Part shown: positions 27,601-37,589 of the stretch, in pieces | How the letters are laid out: each line of letters opens with the position of its first letter | Position numbering within the stretch: the stretch's first letter is position 1 | NCBI GenBank assembly: GCA_040437565.1 | Contig: JBDOQK010000041.1 | Location: forward strand, 248,001-312,000 | DNA length: 64,000 bases | Direction: 5' to 3' | Source of the DNA: Albugo candida | Taxonomy: Eukaryota > Oomycota > Peronosporomycetes > Albuginales | Position numbers and translations under genes: made by a program | Notes under the pieces: generated by a model | Databases searched by the model: none | Seen by the model: only the letters and a program-made list of their open reading frames with translations | What the model was told of the DNA's origin: nothing

Positions 27601-27824
27601 ACAATTTACATTAATATTCCCGTAGTCTTCGCCATGTTCATTGACTTCTCTGACAACCGCTTGACAGATGGCCTTCCTTAAACACAGACCTCCCATAAAT
27701 CTTCTCTGTTATCAATATAAGCCGAATATTCTTCCCGCGTAAGCACCGATAGCATTTTTCAAGTGCTAATTTCATTCATTGCGCATTTGCAATCGATATC
27801 TTTGATTGATAGGTTGTATTCATT
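24672..27824. other. Gene-poor region of about 3.15 kb
   Basis: This is the only long stretch without a convincing gene. On the minus strand no open frame of 60 codons or more exists between about 24370 and 28530. Plus-strand frames are at most about 90 codons and resemble nothing known to me. There is a short (TTA)n run near 24977-24991, a small tandem GTCATAGAGAA pair near 27012-27033, and gap 4. I see no terminal repeats, transposase or reverse-transcriptase motifs, and no tRNA-like cloverleaf. Confidence 0.45.
27049..27588 (+). repeat. Contig-end overlap around a 100-N gap (gap 4)
   Basis: Bases 27049-27268 (220 bp) recur as 27369-27588, with N at 27269-27368. The copies look identical. 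The apparent 72-codon frame running through the N block is meaningless. Confidence 0.9.
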
Positions 27825-27911
27825 TTGGCTCCTGCACAGTGCCAAGCACTTAACTGTTATGTATCTAACCTAACGTTATTTAGTTGGTTGGGCAGCAAGC
27901 CGACTAAGAAT

Positions 27912-30900
27912 ATGGTCAAGAAGAAAGTTGATGCTCGCGTGCGTACGTTGATCGAAAACTGTATCAAAGAAAACTTTCGCTCTTTCATTGTACTCGTTGG
28001 TGACCATGGAAAAGATCAAGTGGTGAATTTACACTACATACAAAGTAAAGCAGCCGTTAAAGCAAGACCAAAAGTGTTGTGGTGCTACAAAAAAGAGCTT
28101 GGATTTTCAACTCACAAACAAAAAAGAATGCGCCAAATCAAGAAGAAAATGCAACGTGGCATCTACGATTCGAATAAGGACGATCCTTTCGAGTTGTTCA
28201 TTTCCTCCACCGATATTCGATGGTGTTATTACAAGGAGACGCACAAAATTCTGGGAAACACTTTTGGTATGTGCGTTCTACAAGATTTCGAGGCAATATC
28301 ACCAAATATAATGGCACGAACTATCGAAACTGTTGAAGGAGGTGGTATTGTCGTTCTGTTATTGCGGACAATGACTAGCTTGAAGAAATTATACACTATG
28401 AGTATGGATGTGCACGACCGATTCCGAACAGAGTCTCATCAAGATGTGGTCGCGCGATTCAATGAACGTTTCATATTATCATTAACCAGTTGCGAGCGAT
28501 GTATTGTTCTTGATGATGAACTCAATGTACTGCCTATTTCCAAGCATGCGCGAAATTTGGAGCCTTTACCTCCAGTGGATTCCGAACATGAACAAACAAA
28601 AGATCAACTCGAATTGAGAGAATTGAAAGAATCCTTGAAGGATTCTCTTCCTGTAGGGACTTTTGTAGAGCAAGCACGAACGTTGGATCAAGCGAAAGCC
28701 ATTCTGACTTTTGTGGAGGCGATTTCAGAAAAAACACTGCGCTCCACAGTTGCATTGACTGCAGGTCGTGGCCGTGGTAAATCTGCTGCACTTGGGCTGT
28801 CACTAGCTGCTGCCGTGGCGTATGGGTATAGTAATATCTTTGTGACAGCACCGAGCCCTGAAAATCTCAAAACCGTATTCGAGTTCATATTTAAGGGTTT
28901 TGACGGCTTGAAGTATAAAGAACACTTGGATTATGAGATTTTACAAAGCACCAATCCCGACTTCCATCATGCTGTTATTCGTGTGAATATCTTCCGAGAA
29001 CACCGTCAGACGATACAATACATTTCTCCGAATCATCATGAAAAGCTGGCACAGGCCGAACTTGTAGCCATTGACGAAGCTGCAGCAATCCCGTTGCCTG
29101 TTGTACGCAACTTATTGGGGCCTTACCTTGTATTCATGTCGTCGACAATAAATGGGTATGAAGGAACGGGTCGCTCTTTATCCCTTAAATTGATACAGAA
29201 ACTTCGAGAAGAACAAGGCGATACCAATCGCGCGGCATTATCTGCAGCTTCCGGAATACGTGGTGACAACAAGCAGCGAAAAGGAGAACAAAAAGTACAT
29301 GAAGAGCGCTGGCAAGCAGCAAAAAACGCTGCTCAAGAAACCTTATCTGGAAATCCTACGACAGGTCGAACTTTAAGAGAAGTAACTCTTGATATTCCAA
29401 TCCGATATGCTCAAGACGACCCCGTAGAAAAGTGGCTTAATGCTCTTCTTTGTCTGGATGCGACCAACGCTGTACATCGCATTATCACTGGCACTCCTCA
29501 TCCACGAGATTGTGAACTGTATTATGTCGACCGAGACGCGTTGTTCTCATATCATAAGTTATCCGAAAGCTTCTTGCAAAGAATCATGTCGTTGTATGTG
29601 TCTTCACACTACAAAAACCAACCAAATGATTTGCAGCTTTTGTCCGATGCGCCCGCTCATCACATATTCGTACTTCTAGGGCCAACGGCCGAAGCAGCTG
29701 GCGGTGCAGGCCAACTTCCAGACGTTTTGTGTGTCATTCAAGTAGCTCTGGAGGGTGAGATCTCTAAAGATTCGGTGAAAGCGCAACTTTCAAGGGGTCA
29801 ACGTGCATCTGGAGATTTAATTCCATGGACCATATCGCAGCAATTTCAGGACTCGGAGTTTGCATCTCTCTCGGGAGCTCGTATTGTGCGAATCGCGACA
29901 CATCCTGATGTTACTGGCATGGGTTATGGCACACGTGCGATCGACCTCTTAATGAAGTACTATCAAGGTGACATTGTAATTGATACTCAGGACACAGCTC
30001 GAGAGACATCGACCGGCAAGAGCGACGTTCAAATGGAGGAGGATGGCACCGAGGAAGATGCCATGATCTTGTTAAGCGAAAAAATCAAACCTCGCAAGGC
30101 TCTGCCTCCACTACTTTTACCAATCGATGAACGTCCCTGCGAGAGACTCCACTGGCTGGGAACCTCATTTGGACTCACACTTCCTCTGCACAACTTCTGG
30201 TCCCGAGCTCAGTTTTGTTCGGTATATGTGAGACAAACACGAAATGAGCTAACTGGAGAGCACACTGCAATCATGCTGAGAGCTCTATCTTGCGACGATA
30301 TGCCAGAAGCTCCAACATCAGGTTGGCTCAATGAGTTTGTTGCTGATGCTCGTCGGCGCTTTGTTTCGCTACTCTCATACGAGTTTTCATCATTTCCTTG
30401 CGCTCTATCACTCAGTCTATTGAACAACAAGTGTTTAGAAAGCGATATGAACGCATCGGAAAAAGATTCCAATGGAAACAAAACTTGCTCAATTTCATCG
30501 TCCGAATTGAACACGACCATCACGTTGCATGATCTGAAGCGCCTCAAGTCCTACTCGAAGAATTTGGTGGATTATCACATGGTTGTAGATCTACTTCCAA
30601 CGCTCGCACGTCTTTATTTCTTACAGCGCTTGCCTCAAATATCGCTTTCCTACTTGCAGCGCGCAATTTTGGTCTCATTAGGTCTACAACACCAATCCGT
30701 GGATTGTCTGGAGAAAGAGCTTTTGTTGCCATCAAATCAACTACTCGCTCTGTTCAATAAAGCCATACGAAAATTTGTGACAGAACTCGAATCAATTTTT
30801 GCGCAACAAGTGGAACGAGAAATGGAATCAACGATCAGTAAAACGGCAGCTGTGGAGGCTGTGAAGGGAATGGAACCAACTGAAGAGACTTTGGCACAGG

Positions 30901-31160
30901 ATTTAAAGCACGGTGAGTTAGAGGAACGAGGAAAGCTGCAGCAAAATCTTCTAGATAATCTCAACCTCATGAAATATGCCGTCCGTGGAGATGACAATGA
31001 CTGGAACGAAGCTTTACAAGCCAAAAAAGAGATTAATGATGTGAATGGGATCGTACAAGTGCGAAAAAAGACAAAGCTCGATACTACTGGACAGAAAAGA
31101 AGCAAGCCTGGTAAAGAATCAAAAAGGAAAAAGCACAAGGCAACATTCACAAAGCAGTAA
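27912..31160 (+). CDS. NAT10: NAT10/KRE33 RNA cytidine acetyltransferase
   Basis: Nucleolar ATP-dependent acetyltransferase making N4-acetylcytidine in 18S rRNA and, with THUMPD1/Tan1, in tRNA; it is also needed for small-subunit assembly. Single exon, 1082 residues (human 1025). The Met at 27912 is chosen because MVKKKVDARVRTLIEN aligns with the family N terminus; the longer frame upstream lacks an ATG. In order: tRNA-acetyltransferase N-terminal region (VLWCYKKELGFSTHKQKR, ETHKILGNTFGMCVLQDFEA), helicase Walker A TAGRGRGKSAALGLSL, Walker B VAIDEAAAIPLPVV, the GNAT acetyl-CoA loop IATHPDVTGMGYGTRAIDLL, and a Lys-rich tail (GKESKRKKHK). The N-terminal 300 residues are close to identical to the animal protein in many blocks. 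Confidence 0.97.
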   Translation: MVKKKVDARVRTLIENCIKENFRSFIVLVGDHGKDQVVNLHYIQSKAAVKARPKVLWCYKKELGFSTHKQKRMRQIKKKMQRGIYDSNKDDPFELFISSTDIRWCYYKETHKILGNTFGMCVLQDFEAISPNIMARTIETVEGGGIVVLLLRTMTSLKKLYTMSMDVHDRFRTESHQDVVARFNERFILSLTSCERCIVLDDELNVLPISKHARNLEPLPPVDSEHEQTKDQLELRELKESLKDSLPVGTFVEQARTLDQAKAILTFVEAISEKTLRSTVALTAGRGRGKSAALGLSLAAAVAYGYSNIFVTAPSPENLKTVFEFIFKGFDGLKYKEHLDYEILQSTNPDFHHAVIRVNIFREHRQTIQYISPNHHEKLAQAELVAIDEAAAIPLPVVRNLLGPYLVFMSSTINGYEGTGRSLSLKLIQKLREEQGDTNRAALSAASGIRGDNKQRKGEQKVHEERWQAAKNAAQETLSGNPTTGRTLREVTLDIPIRYAQDDPVEKWLNALLCLDATNAVHRIITGTPHPRDCELYYVDRDALFSYHKLSESFLQRIMSLYVSSHYKNQPNDLQLLSDAPAHHIFVLLGPTAEAAGGAGQLPDVLCVIQVALEGEISKDSVKAQLSRGQRASGDLIPWTISQQFQDSEFASLSGARIVRIATHPDVTGMGYGTRAIDLLMKYYQGDIVIDTQDTARETSTGKSDVQMEEDGTEEDAMILLSEKIKPRKALPPLLLPIDERPCERLHWLGTSFGLTLPLHNFWSRAQFCSVYVRQTRNELTGEHTAIMLRALSCDDMPEAPTSGWLNEFVADARRRFVSLLSYEFSSFPCALSLSLLNNKCLESDMNASEKDSNGNKTCSISSSELNTTITLHDLKRLKSYSKNLVDYHMVVDLLPTLARLYFLQRLPQISLSYLQRAILVSLGLQHQSVDCLEKELLLPSNQLLALFNKAIRKFVTELESIFAQQVEREMESTISKTAAVEAVKGMEPTEETLAQDLKHGELEERGKLQQNLLDNLNLMKYAVRGDDNDWNEALQAKKEINDVNGIVQVRKKTKLDTTGQKRSKPGKESKRKKHKATFTKQ

Positions 31161-31173
31161 TTGCAAAAATCAA

Positions 31174-31516
31174 TTATTCCACTGAACTCTCCGAGTGATT
31201 AGCACGTCTTGCTCTCCGTGTGCGTGTTTTGAAATCATAGTCGGGGTCCACTCCTACGTCTTTGGATCCAGTGTTTAGATACGCTCCTCTTCGCACTTGA
31301 CTGGCACTTAAGGCTTTTTCTGTGGTTTGAAAGTTCTTTTTCTAATCAGATGATACCTTAGTTATTCAAAATCGCAAAAAGAGAAAAAGAGTATTGCACT
31401 TGCGTTCATACTTTGTAGAAGTGAGACAAATAGGGAACTGAAAAGAAAGCGCTTGCAGTTAGGATTGCCAGTGCTGCGACACCGATATCGCCGCGAGACT
31501 TTGGCTGAAACACCAT
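31174..31516 (-). CDS. Conserved-looking 90-residue single-pass membrane protein
   Basis: Two exons on the minus strand, 31516-31412 and 31341-31174, joined across a 70 bp intron (AAA|GTATGA...GATTAG|AAA, phase 0). The product begins MVFQPKSRGDIGVAALAI and has one hydrophobic helix (about residues 11-32), then a Lys-rich stretch, then RRGAYLNTGSKDVGVDP, and ends RRARRANHSESSVE. The Y-x-N-[TS]-G-S-K-D-[VI]-G block looks like a conserved motif I associate with small mitochondrial membrane proteins, but I cannot name the family. It lies tail-to-tail with NAT10 (13 bp apart) and starts 51 bp downstream of the glycosyltransferase stop on the same strand. Each exon is too short to stand out alone. 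Confidence 0.68.
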
Positions 31517-31567
31517 TGTCCAGTCAAAACAATCGACGTCTATTTTATACGGTACAAAAATCTAAAA

Positions 31568-32928
31568 TCACTTGTAAGGAACGTAGTCCAAATCATGACA
31601 ATTGTCAAAATGCGGCATCCTCTGCATCGAATACCGCACCGATGGATCAATTCCGGTGAAATTCTTCCACTGCTCAAAAGTCCTTTTCCTTCCTAGAGTA
31701 AAGTCCTCTATCCTCGTGAGTTCGAAATCCATTTTTGTTACAGGAAGCCCTAAGGCGTATCGAATCCGACGATTGGACTTGAGCTGAATGGGGAACCTGC
31801 TTTCCCAACTTATCTCCCATATGACATTGCGATTCTCATACCAATGGTATAAAGTATCTAGTCGTGGGACATAAAAATCGTAGCCACTTGTCCATAGCCG
31901 TGCGGCTTTGGAGTATTCCTCACCATGGAATAGAAAGTGAGCGTACGGGTCACTTCGAACTTCTTTGACATTGCGACAGCTTCCAAAATTAAAACCAGCG
32001 GCCATCTGTGATATAAGCAGTGGTTTCGCTTGAGCGGGTTTCATTTCGATAAGCGCAGCACCATACTGCACCACAGCATCTTCATCAGAAGATTCGAGAG
32101 AAGCTTGACACATTGTTTGATGCAGATCCTTATTGTTGGTCATATTCATGAATTCAACTGGTTTTGGATAGACTGTGATAATCGCATTGGGATTTCCCGT
32201 TGCTTCCCATTCTGTGACAATAAGCTCATCCCAGGATGGGACGAAAACGATATGGGAATCGATATGTAAGCAGAAGTCTTCGTCCGTAATTGCTTCTTCC
32301 GCCTGATAACGTGCGTAGGTTGGACCCTATGATAGAGAATGTTGTATCGGTCATTTCGAGCTATGGCCAAGTACTCGTACCTTTGCATCTACGGCGTCAA
32401 TTTGCTTCCATATAACTTGCGAAATTCGACAGCTTTCTCCTACCAAATTGCAATAGCTCTCGACACAGGTTTTCTCCCCATTCTCCACAGATATCTGATC
32501 GAAGATACTGACGCGTATTAAATCAGGCCTTGCTGCATTTCCAAACAAAGACTGCAAAGTCTCGCCACATCTACAATGTATGTGAGCAAATCGATTGTGA
32601 ACGCTACAAAATCACGTGCAAATGCTAACTACCGTTTGCTGTCACGATAATTCGCAATCAGAATCATAGTGCGTCGGCCTTTTACGACCTCATCCGACGC
32701 CAATGCTTCTGAGGGACGAATGATCGTACTGATGTTACCGTTGACCGTATGGAGCATATGTCTTACACGTGCGGTTTTCTTAAAGTACACTTCAGATAAC
32801 TGATCCACAGCTTGTAGATGTGTAGACTCATAGTAAAGGACTATCATGAACAAGACTGGAAATAAAAGGCACACGCCTATGTGAAGTTTCCACCTCCATG
32901 TCCGAATGACGCGATGATCTTTCATCAT
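31568..32928 (-). CDS. GT60-like GlcNAc transferase (Skp1-hydroxyproline type), type II membrane
   Basis: Three exons (32928-32633, 32570-32381, 32326-31568; introns 62 and 54 bp) give 414 residues. An N-terminal cytosolic stub and signal anchor (residues ~15-35, KLHIGVCLLFPVLFMIVLYY) predict a type II Golgi/ER protein. After the splices the text reads RTMILIANYRDSKRCGETLQ, GPTYARYQAEEAI, then LHIDSHIVFVPSWDE, which carries the DSH metal-binding motif of the GT60 GlcNAc-transferase family. Further family text: SQMAAGFNFGS, DPYAHFLFHGEE, LWTSGYDFYVPR. In Dictyostelium and Toxoplasma such enzymes modify a Skp1 hydroxyproline for oxygen sensing, but those are cytosolic; with an anchor the substrate here may be secretory (inference). 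The Met at 32928 is preferred over a longer open frame. Confidence 0.85.
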
Positions 32929-33755
32929 ATTGCTCACTTTTGATGAAATGATTAAAAGTTGACGACGAATAAAAAGTGTCAAGGGAGAAGTCACCGTGTG
33001 ACGATTGACAGAAATATGGACTAAAACCTCACTACATTTAGTCAGCATACCACTTTTTGTGCCGCAAAAACACGTGGCCATCCCTTACATTATGCAAATG
33101 TACTCTAATGATCAAGGTGCAAGAGAGCCGTGCTCTTCATCGCAGTTACTGTACGAGTGTTCTACAGAGAAATACAACTGTTATTCAGATATTCAGTCGT
33201 CTGTCGACTCGATCTTCCATCTTCAAAGCAACTAATAAAGGCCGATCAGTCAACCAGTGTGCCCATTGGTGCAAGAATGGAACTGATTAGTACGTCTGAA
33301 GGCTCAACACAACTTCTNNNNNNNNNNNNNNNNNNNNNNNNNNNNNNNNNNNNNNNNNNNNNNNNNNNNNNNNNNNNNNNNNNNNNNNNNNNNNNNNNNN
33401 NNNNNNNNNNNNNNNNNAATGTACTCTAATGATCAAGGTGCAAGAGAGCCGTGCTCTTCATCGCAGTTACTGTACGAGTGTTCTACAGAGAAATACAACT
33501 GTTATTCAGATATTCAGTCGTCTGTCGACTCGATCTTCCATCTTCAAAGCAACTAATAAAGGCCGATCAGTCAACCAGTGTGCCCATTGGTGCAAGAATG
33601 GAACTGATTAGTACGTCTGAAGGCTCAACACAACTTCTAATTTGTCGTCAACGAACATTTATCGAATGCGGTCAAGTGTATTAAAAACAAATTCTCGCTT
33701 CTAGAAAATGTTTGGTCTTTAGACTTCGATGCTGGTGAGCAAATGCTCGTATTCT
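32929..33755. other. Intergenic spacer with gap 5
   Basis: After removing the gap and duplicate, about 500 bp separate the glycosyltransferase start from the CNNM stop. I see no gene. Several short plus-strand frames overlap each other and run into N. Confidence 0.5.
33097..33638 (+). repeat. Contig-end overlap around a 100-N gap (gap 5)
   Basis: Bases 33097-33317 (221 bp) recur as 33418-33638, with N at 33318-33417. The copies look identical. Confidence 0.9.
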
Positions 33756-36510
33756 TCAAAATTCACATTGGCGGAGAAGATCATCGTTGCGAAGAAGATT
33801 CCGAAACCCAAGTCGAGGAATCTGGAGGCATTTTGTGCTGACATTGGGCACTGTCTTTAGCTCAAAGTCAGTCAGATACGCTTCGTCTTGCATCTTGAGG
33901 CAATCTAAGGCAAATACACTTCCTATTTCACAATCCTGCTCTGTGTACGCAAAAAGGAATGAGGCAATATCGCAGGTATTTGACGACAATGTACCGATTT
34001 CTGATCCTTTTGCCATTCTCACTCTTCCATGTAATAGAAGCAAACTGTAAGAGATCTCTTCATTGCGTCGCAGAATAATTTCATCCGAGCCATTGGCATT
34101 GTAATGTACAATCTCGCAATTCGCGAGGAAATTGGCCAGCTGGTTTATTGATAGCTTACTTCCGCTGCTCGTTACTGCTGAGAAAATGTTATCCGATAAT
34201 TGAAGCTGCTTGGCAAGAGTCTCAACCTAAATGTGTGGTCACTTATTGAGTCAGAAAGTAATCTGGTATACAAGATCAATGAAGTCGTCACCGCTATCAT
34301 TCCATCAGCGTTGAGATCCCACTCGGAATGTTGCGCACTTTTACTGCTTCTAACGCTTAGTTGAGCTAGGTTCTTCTTCTCCTTTTCTTGAGAGATACCG
34401 GGTAAAAGTGCATTTACTACATCTGACATTGTCACGATCCCCAGAAGCCTTGATGCGCCTCGGGTCTACGATGTGGTTTGATCACGATTCTACCTTTAAA
34501 ATTCAACATTCATCGCTGCTTATAGATAGTACCTCTTTCATTGCCTTGGGCTCTTCCACAAGAATAGTACTTCTCCCAATGCTTTTAAATTTTTCCAGTA
34601 GTGCATTAAGACTACAACTTCCATCCACACGAACAATATTTCTTTTTCTCCTCTGAATGACATCGATGACAGCGGTTTCTTTCTAAAATGAAATAAATAT
34701 GTTGAAAGATGTTCGATACGATGAAGAATGATACCGCTGGATCCAGTAAAATCAGATCTTTCAAATATAAGATGCCAATAATATCATCGGGAGATTCGTC
34801 ATATATCGGAACTCGCGAGAATCCACGCTGGCGTAATTCCTGAAGTAGAGTTGTAGTAAGAACAGCTTGGCTGTGGATACAAAAACGGGTCAAGGACAAC
34901 AATCGAGAAAACAGCGATATCAAATAAATAGTATGTAGTTGGTGCGGATATCGAAATTTTGAAAATGCGGTCATTCTTCGTCATGATATCAGTGGCGATT
35001 CTATCATGATGTGTGAGCGCTGCTAGCAACAGCTGATTTTCATCGCCATCAATTATTCCTTCNNNNNNNNNNNNNNNNNNNNNNNNNNNNNNNNNNNNNN
35101 NNNNNNNNNNNNNNNNNNNNNNNNNNNNNNNNNNNNNNNNNNNNNNNNNNNNNNNNNNNNNNTCCATCCACACGAACAATATTTCTTTTTCTCCTCTGAA
35201 TGACATCGATGACAGCGGTTTCTTTCTACAATGAAAGTAATATGTCGAAAGATGTTCGATACGATGAAGAGAATGATACCGCTGGATCCAGTAAAATCAG
35301 ATCTTTCAAATATAAGATGCCAATAATATCATCGGGAGATTCGTCAAATATCGGAACTCGCGAGAATCCACGCTGGCGTAATTCCTGAAGTAGAGTTGTA
35401 GTAATAACAGCTTGGCTGTGGATACAAAAACGGGTCAAGGACAACATCGAGAAAACAGCGACATCAAATAAGTAGTATGTAGTTGGTGCGGATATCGAAA
35501 TTCTATAAATGCGGTCATTCTTCGTCATGATATCAGTGGCGATTCTATCATGATGTGTGAGCGCTGCTAGCAACAGCTGATTTTCATCGCCATCAATTAT
35601 TCCTTCTTCACCGTGTATTTGGATCAGCTGCCGCATCTATTGGAATCCGATAAGTTCTAGATAATGAGCAAAAGAAGAAACCGCTCTCACCTGATTGTTA
35701 GTAAGCAGTGTATCCGTTTCTGTTCCAAGGAAGTGATCCAGAATCATGCTCACTGGTCTAGCAACGACATAGAACAAAAGAATCACGAATCGAACGAATG
35801 GAACCGATTTTCCACCGATTTCTGAGCAATCCAAATGTCAGATACGGTTGCAATGTAATGCGAGCAATCAGTCACATACCGACAGCGTATTTACTGCAGA
35901 GAGATTGCGGTATTATCTCACCAAATATAACGATTAGAGCTGTGGAAACTAAAAATCCCCATACCCCTACAAGTACAAGTAAAATCCATCACTTCATTTG
36001 GAAATTCATAAGAATTACAAAACCAGTCGTCAAATCTGCTGCCACGATTGAAGCTAAAGAATTCACAGCGACACTTCCAAGTAATAAAGTTGTCAAAAGG
36101 AGATGGCCTTTGCTGCGTATTGTGATGATGGATTTAGCCGCTTTACCACGTTTTATTTCATCCAAACTCGCTTCGTTGTCGTCGCCCACTTCAGCGAGTA
36201 TTTTGAGTTCCGTCAAGTTGAGGGACATTAAGCCCAATCCAAGTCCGGCAAATAATCCAGATAAAACGAGTAGGCTTAAAAGTGCCAGAACTTGTCCAAT
36301 AGTTTGACCATAATTGACCTGATCCTGCGTCTGAGGTGGACCTGACGCCATTTCTATCGCATTTGTGGGCATATGCTCAAATATAGCGCCATTAAGATCT
36401 GGATAAGCTTTGACTCGACCAAGATCCGATATTTGTTGAGACACCACATCAGAGGTTGAGCCGTAACTGACCCCGTGCACGCAGCAAATGATAATCGCAG
36501 CAAAATGCAT
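33756..36510 (-). CDS. CNNM-type (DUF21-CBS-cNMP-like) magnesium transport protein, interrupted by gap 6
   Basis: Membrane protein of the CNNM/CorC family (Mg2+ efflux or homeostasis). Exons on the minus strand: 36510-36024, 35966-35880, 35821-35691, 35636-35280, then 34682-34533, 34465-34292, 34226-33756; phases agree and give about 618 residues once the overlap is collapsed. A signal peptide ([17 protein letters not shown]) precedes the DUF21 domain ([40 protein letters not shown]). CBS repeats follow ([50 protein letters not shown]). A cyclic-nucleotide-binding-like C-terminal domain contains [18 protein letters not shown]. The first intron has an unusual GTTTTG donor. The exon copy left of the gap has a one-base difference that breaks the frame; the right copy is intact. 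Confidence 0.87.
34620..35606 (+). repeat. Imperfect contig-end overlap around a 100-N gap inside the CNNM gene (gap 6)
   Basis: Bases 34620-35062 (443 bp) recur as 35163-35606 (444 bp), with N at 35063-35162. Unlike the other six pairs the copies differ, by about 11 substitutions, a 2 bp indel in an intron and a 1 bp indel in an exon (about 2.5% divergence). This could be two haplotypes, a poor contig end or a real paralogous segment. Confidence 0.85.
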
Positions 36511-36540
36511 CAAAGAATTGACTATATTCGTAAATTGAGT

Positions 36541-37523
36541 CTACTTGTCACCTACTTGTGTATTTTTCATACTCTCTTCCGCTACTTCGAGAGCATTTTC
36601 AATAAAGTAATCTGTATCAAAGTCCTTGGAGTCCGAGCTGAAGCTAGCTCTGTACGTTACATACAGCTGCTCATTTCCTTTTCTTGCAATAGATTTCAGG
36701 ACCTTTAATATACTCTCGTCAGCGATCTTCCTCTCTTTCTCCAATTGTTTCAGCAAACGTAAAATTTTGGTGGATTCCTTCTCGTCAGCCTCCTTTGTCG
36801 AGCTTTCTTCTGAATCGTTTGCATCCGCAGTGTCTTTCGACAGATCTCTACTTTTTTCAGAAATTTCTGGTTTATATCCTATAATTCAAAGTGCAGTACA
36901 CCGAGGAGAAGTATGATTATCGACTCATCACACCTTCAATGAGATGCGGTGATGCTTCCAAGCATGCTAAAAATGGCGCAATATCATCTTTAGATGGGAC
37001 GAATACCGCCAAAGGCCTTCCCACAGCAACATCATCATCACTAGGATGCACGACTACAAAAGACACACGAAGATTTCTTCGTAAGTACGATTCAGCAAGT
37101 ATCCGAGTTGCAACTTGGTACATATTTTAGCAACGTATCCTTCATCACCAGACTCCAAAGTGAACACGAGATCGGGTGTCTCGATCTGACATAACGGGTC
37201 GTTCTCCTTCAAGCAGTCACCTTCCTCTATGAACCATTCCCGCAATTTACATCCTACTTTTCCACTAGATGAAAGTTGCTTGTAATATATAAGGTGAGAA
37301 GATGATAGACGTCGATACTTGCAGGATAATGTACCTCAAAATGTAAATCCGGCATCCGGAGTTTAATGTGCGACGGCAGTGTTTCTTTCAATTCTGTCGT
37401 CGAGTAAAGTAGTTTGTTCTGTTCTCCTTGGCACGTTTGCAAACGTAGAATGGATCGAGAGACTGCATGTAAGCTATCCCGGGTCCAATGAGCTCGCGAC
37501 GCAAAGAATCGACCTGCAAACAT
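36541..37523 (-). CDS. Mitochondrial lipoyl-like domain protein lacking the lipoyl lysine
   Basis: Four exons on the minus strand (37523-37335, 37278-37122, 37053-36934, 36878-36541; introns 56, 68 and 55 bp) give 267 residues. Residues 1-45 form an Arg/Ser-rich presequence (MFAGRFFASRAHWTRDSLHA). Residues ~55-135 are a peripheral lipoyl fold of the E2 type: KLRMPDLHFEQLSSSGKVG, EWFIEEGDCLKENDPLCQIE, then YVAKIFVHPSDDDVAVGRP. Where E2 proteins have ETDKA, this reads ETPDL, so the attachment Lys is missing. No E3-binding or acyltransferase domain follows. Instead there is an acidic linker and a helical tail (KQLEKERKIADESILKVLKS) of unknown function. It may be an adaptor in a 2-oxoacid dehydrogenase or another complex (inference). 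The stop lies 31 bp before the CNNM start on the same strand. Confidence 0.75.
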
Positions 37524-37589
37524 ATTGACCGTAATCGGATTTAAGCGCTTCAAATGAGTGGTACGCTTCTAATGGCGTTAAATTGATGC
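37524..37589. promoter_or_regulatory. Divergent promoter, lipoyl-like gene / FBF1-like gene
   Basis: 66 bp separate the start at 37523 (minus) from the first ATG at 37590 (plus). If the coiled-coil gene starts at 37698 instead, the shared interval is 174 bp. No motif recognised. Confidence 0.4.

Noticed and set aside
24672-27824. A transposon or old retroelement in the gene-poor stretch
   Set aside because: No terminal repeats, no polymerase, integrase or transposase motifs, and no target-site duplication seen by eye.
33005-33684. Several short plus-strand frames around gap 5
   Set aside because: They overlap one another in different registers, run into the N block and are duplicated by the contig overlap.
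36541-37523. Pyruvate dehydrogenase E2 (dihydrolipoamide acetyltransferase)
   Set aside because: Only the lipoyl-like domain is present; the lysine, the E3-binding domain and the HxxxDG catalytic domain are all missing.
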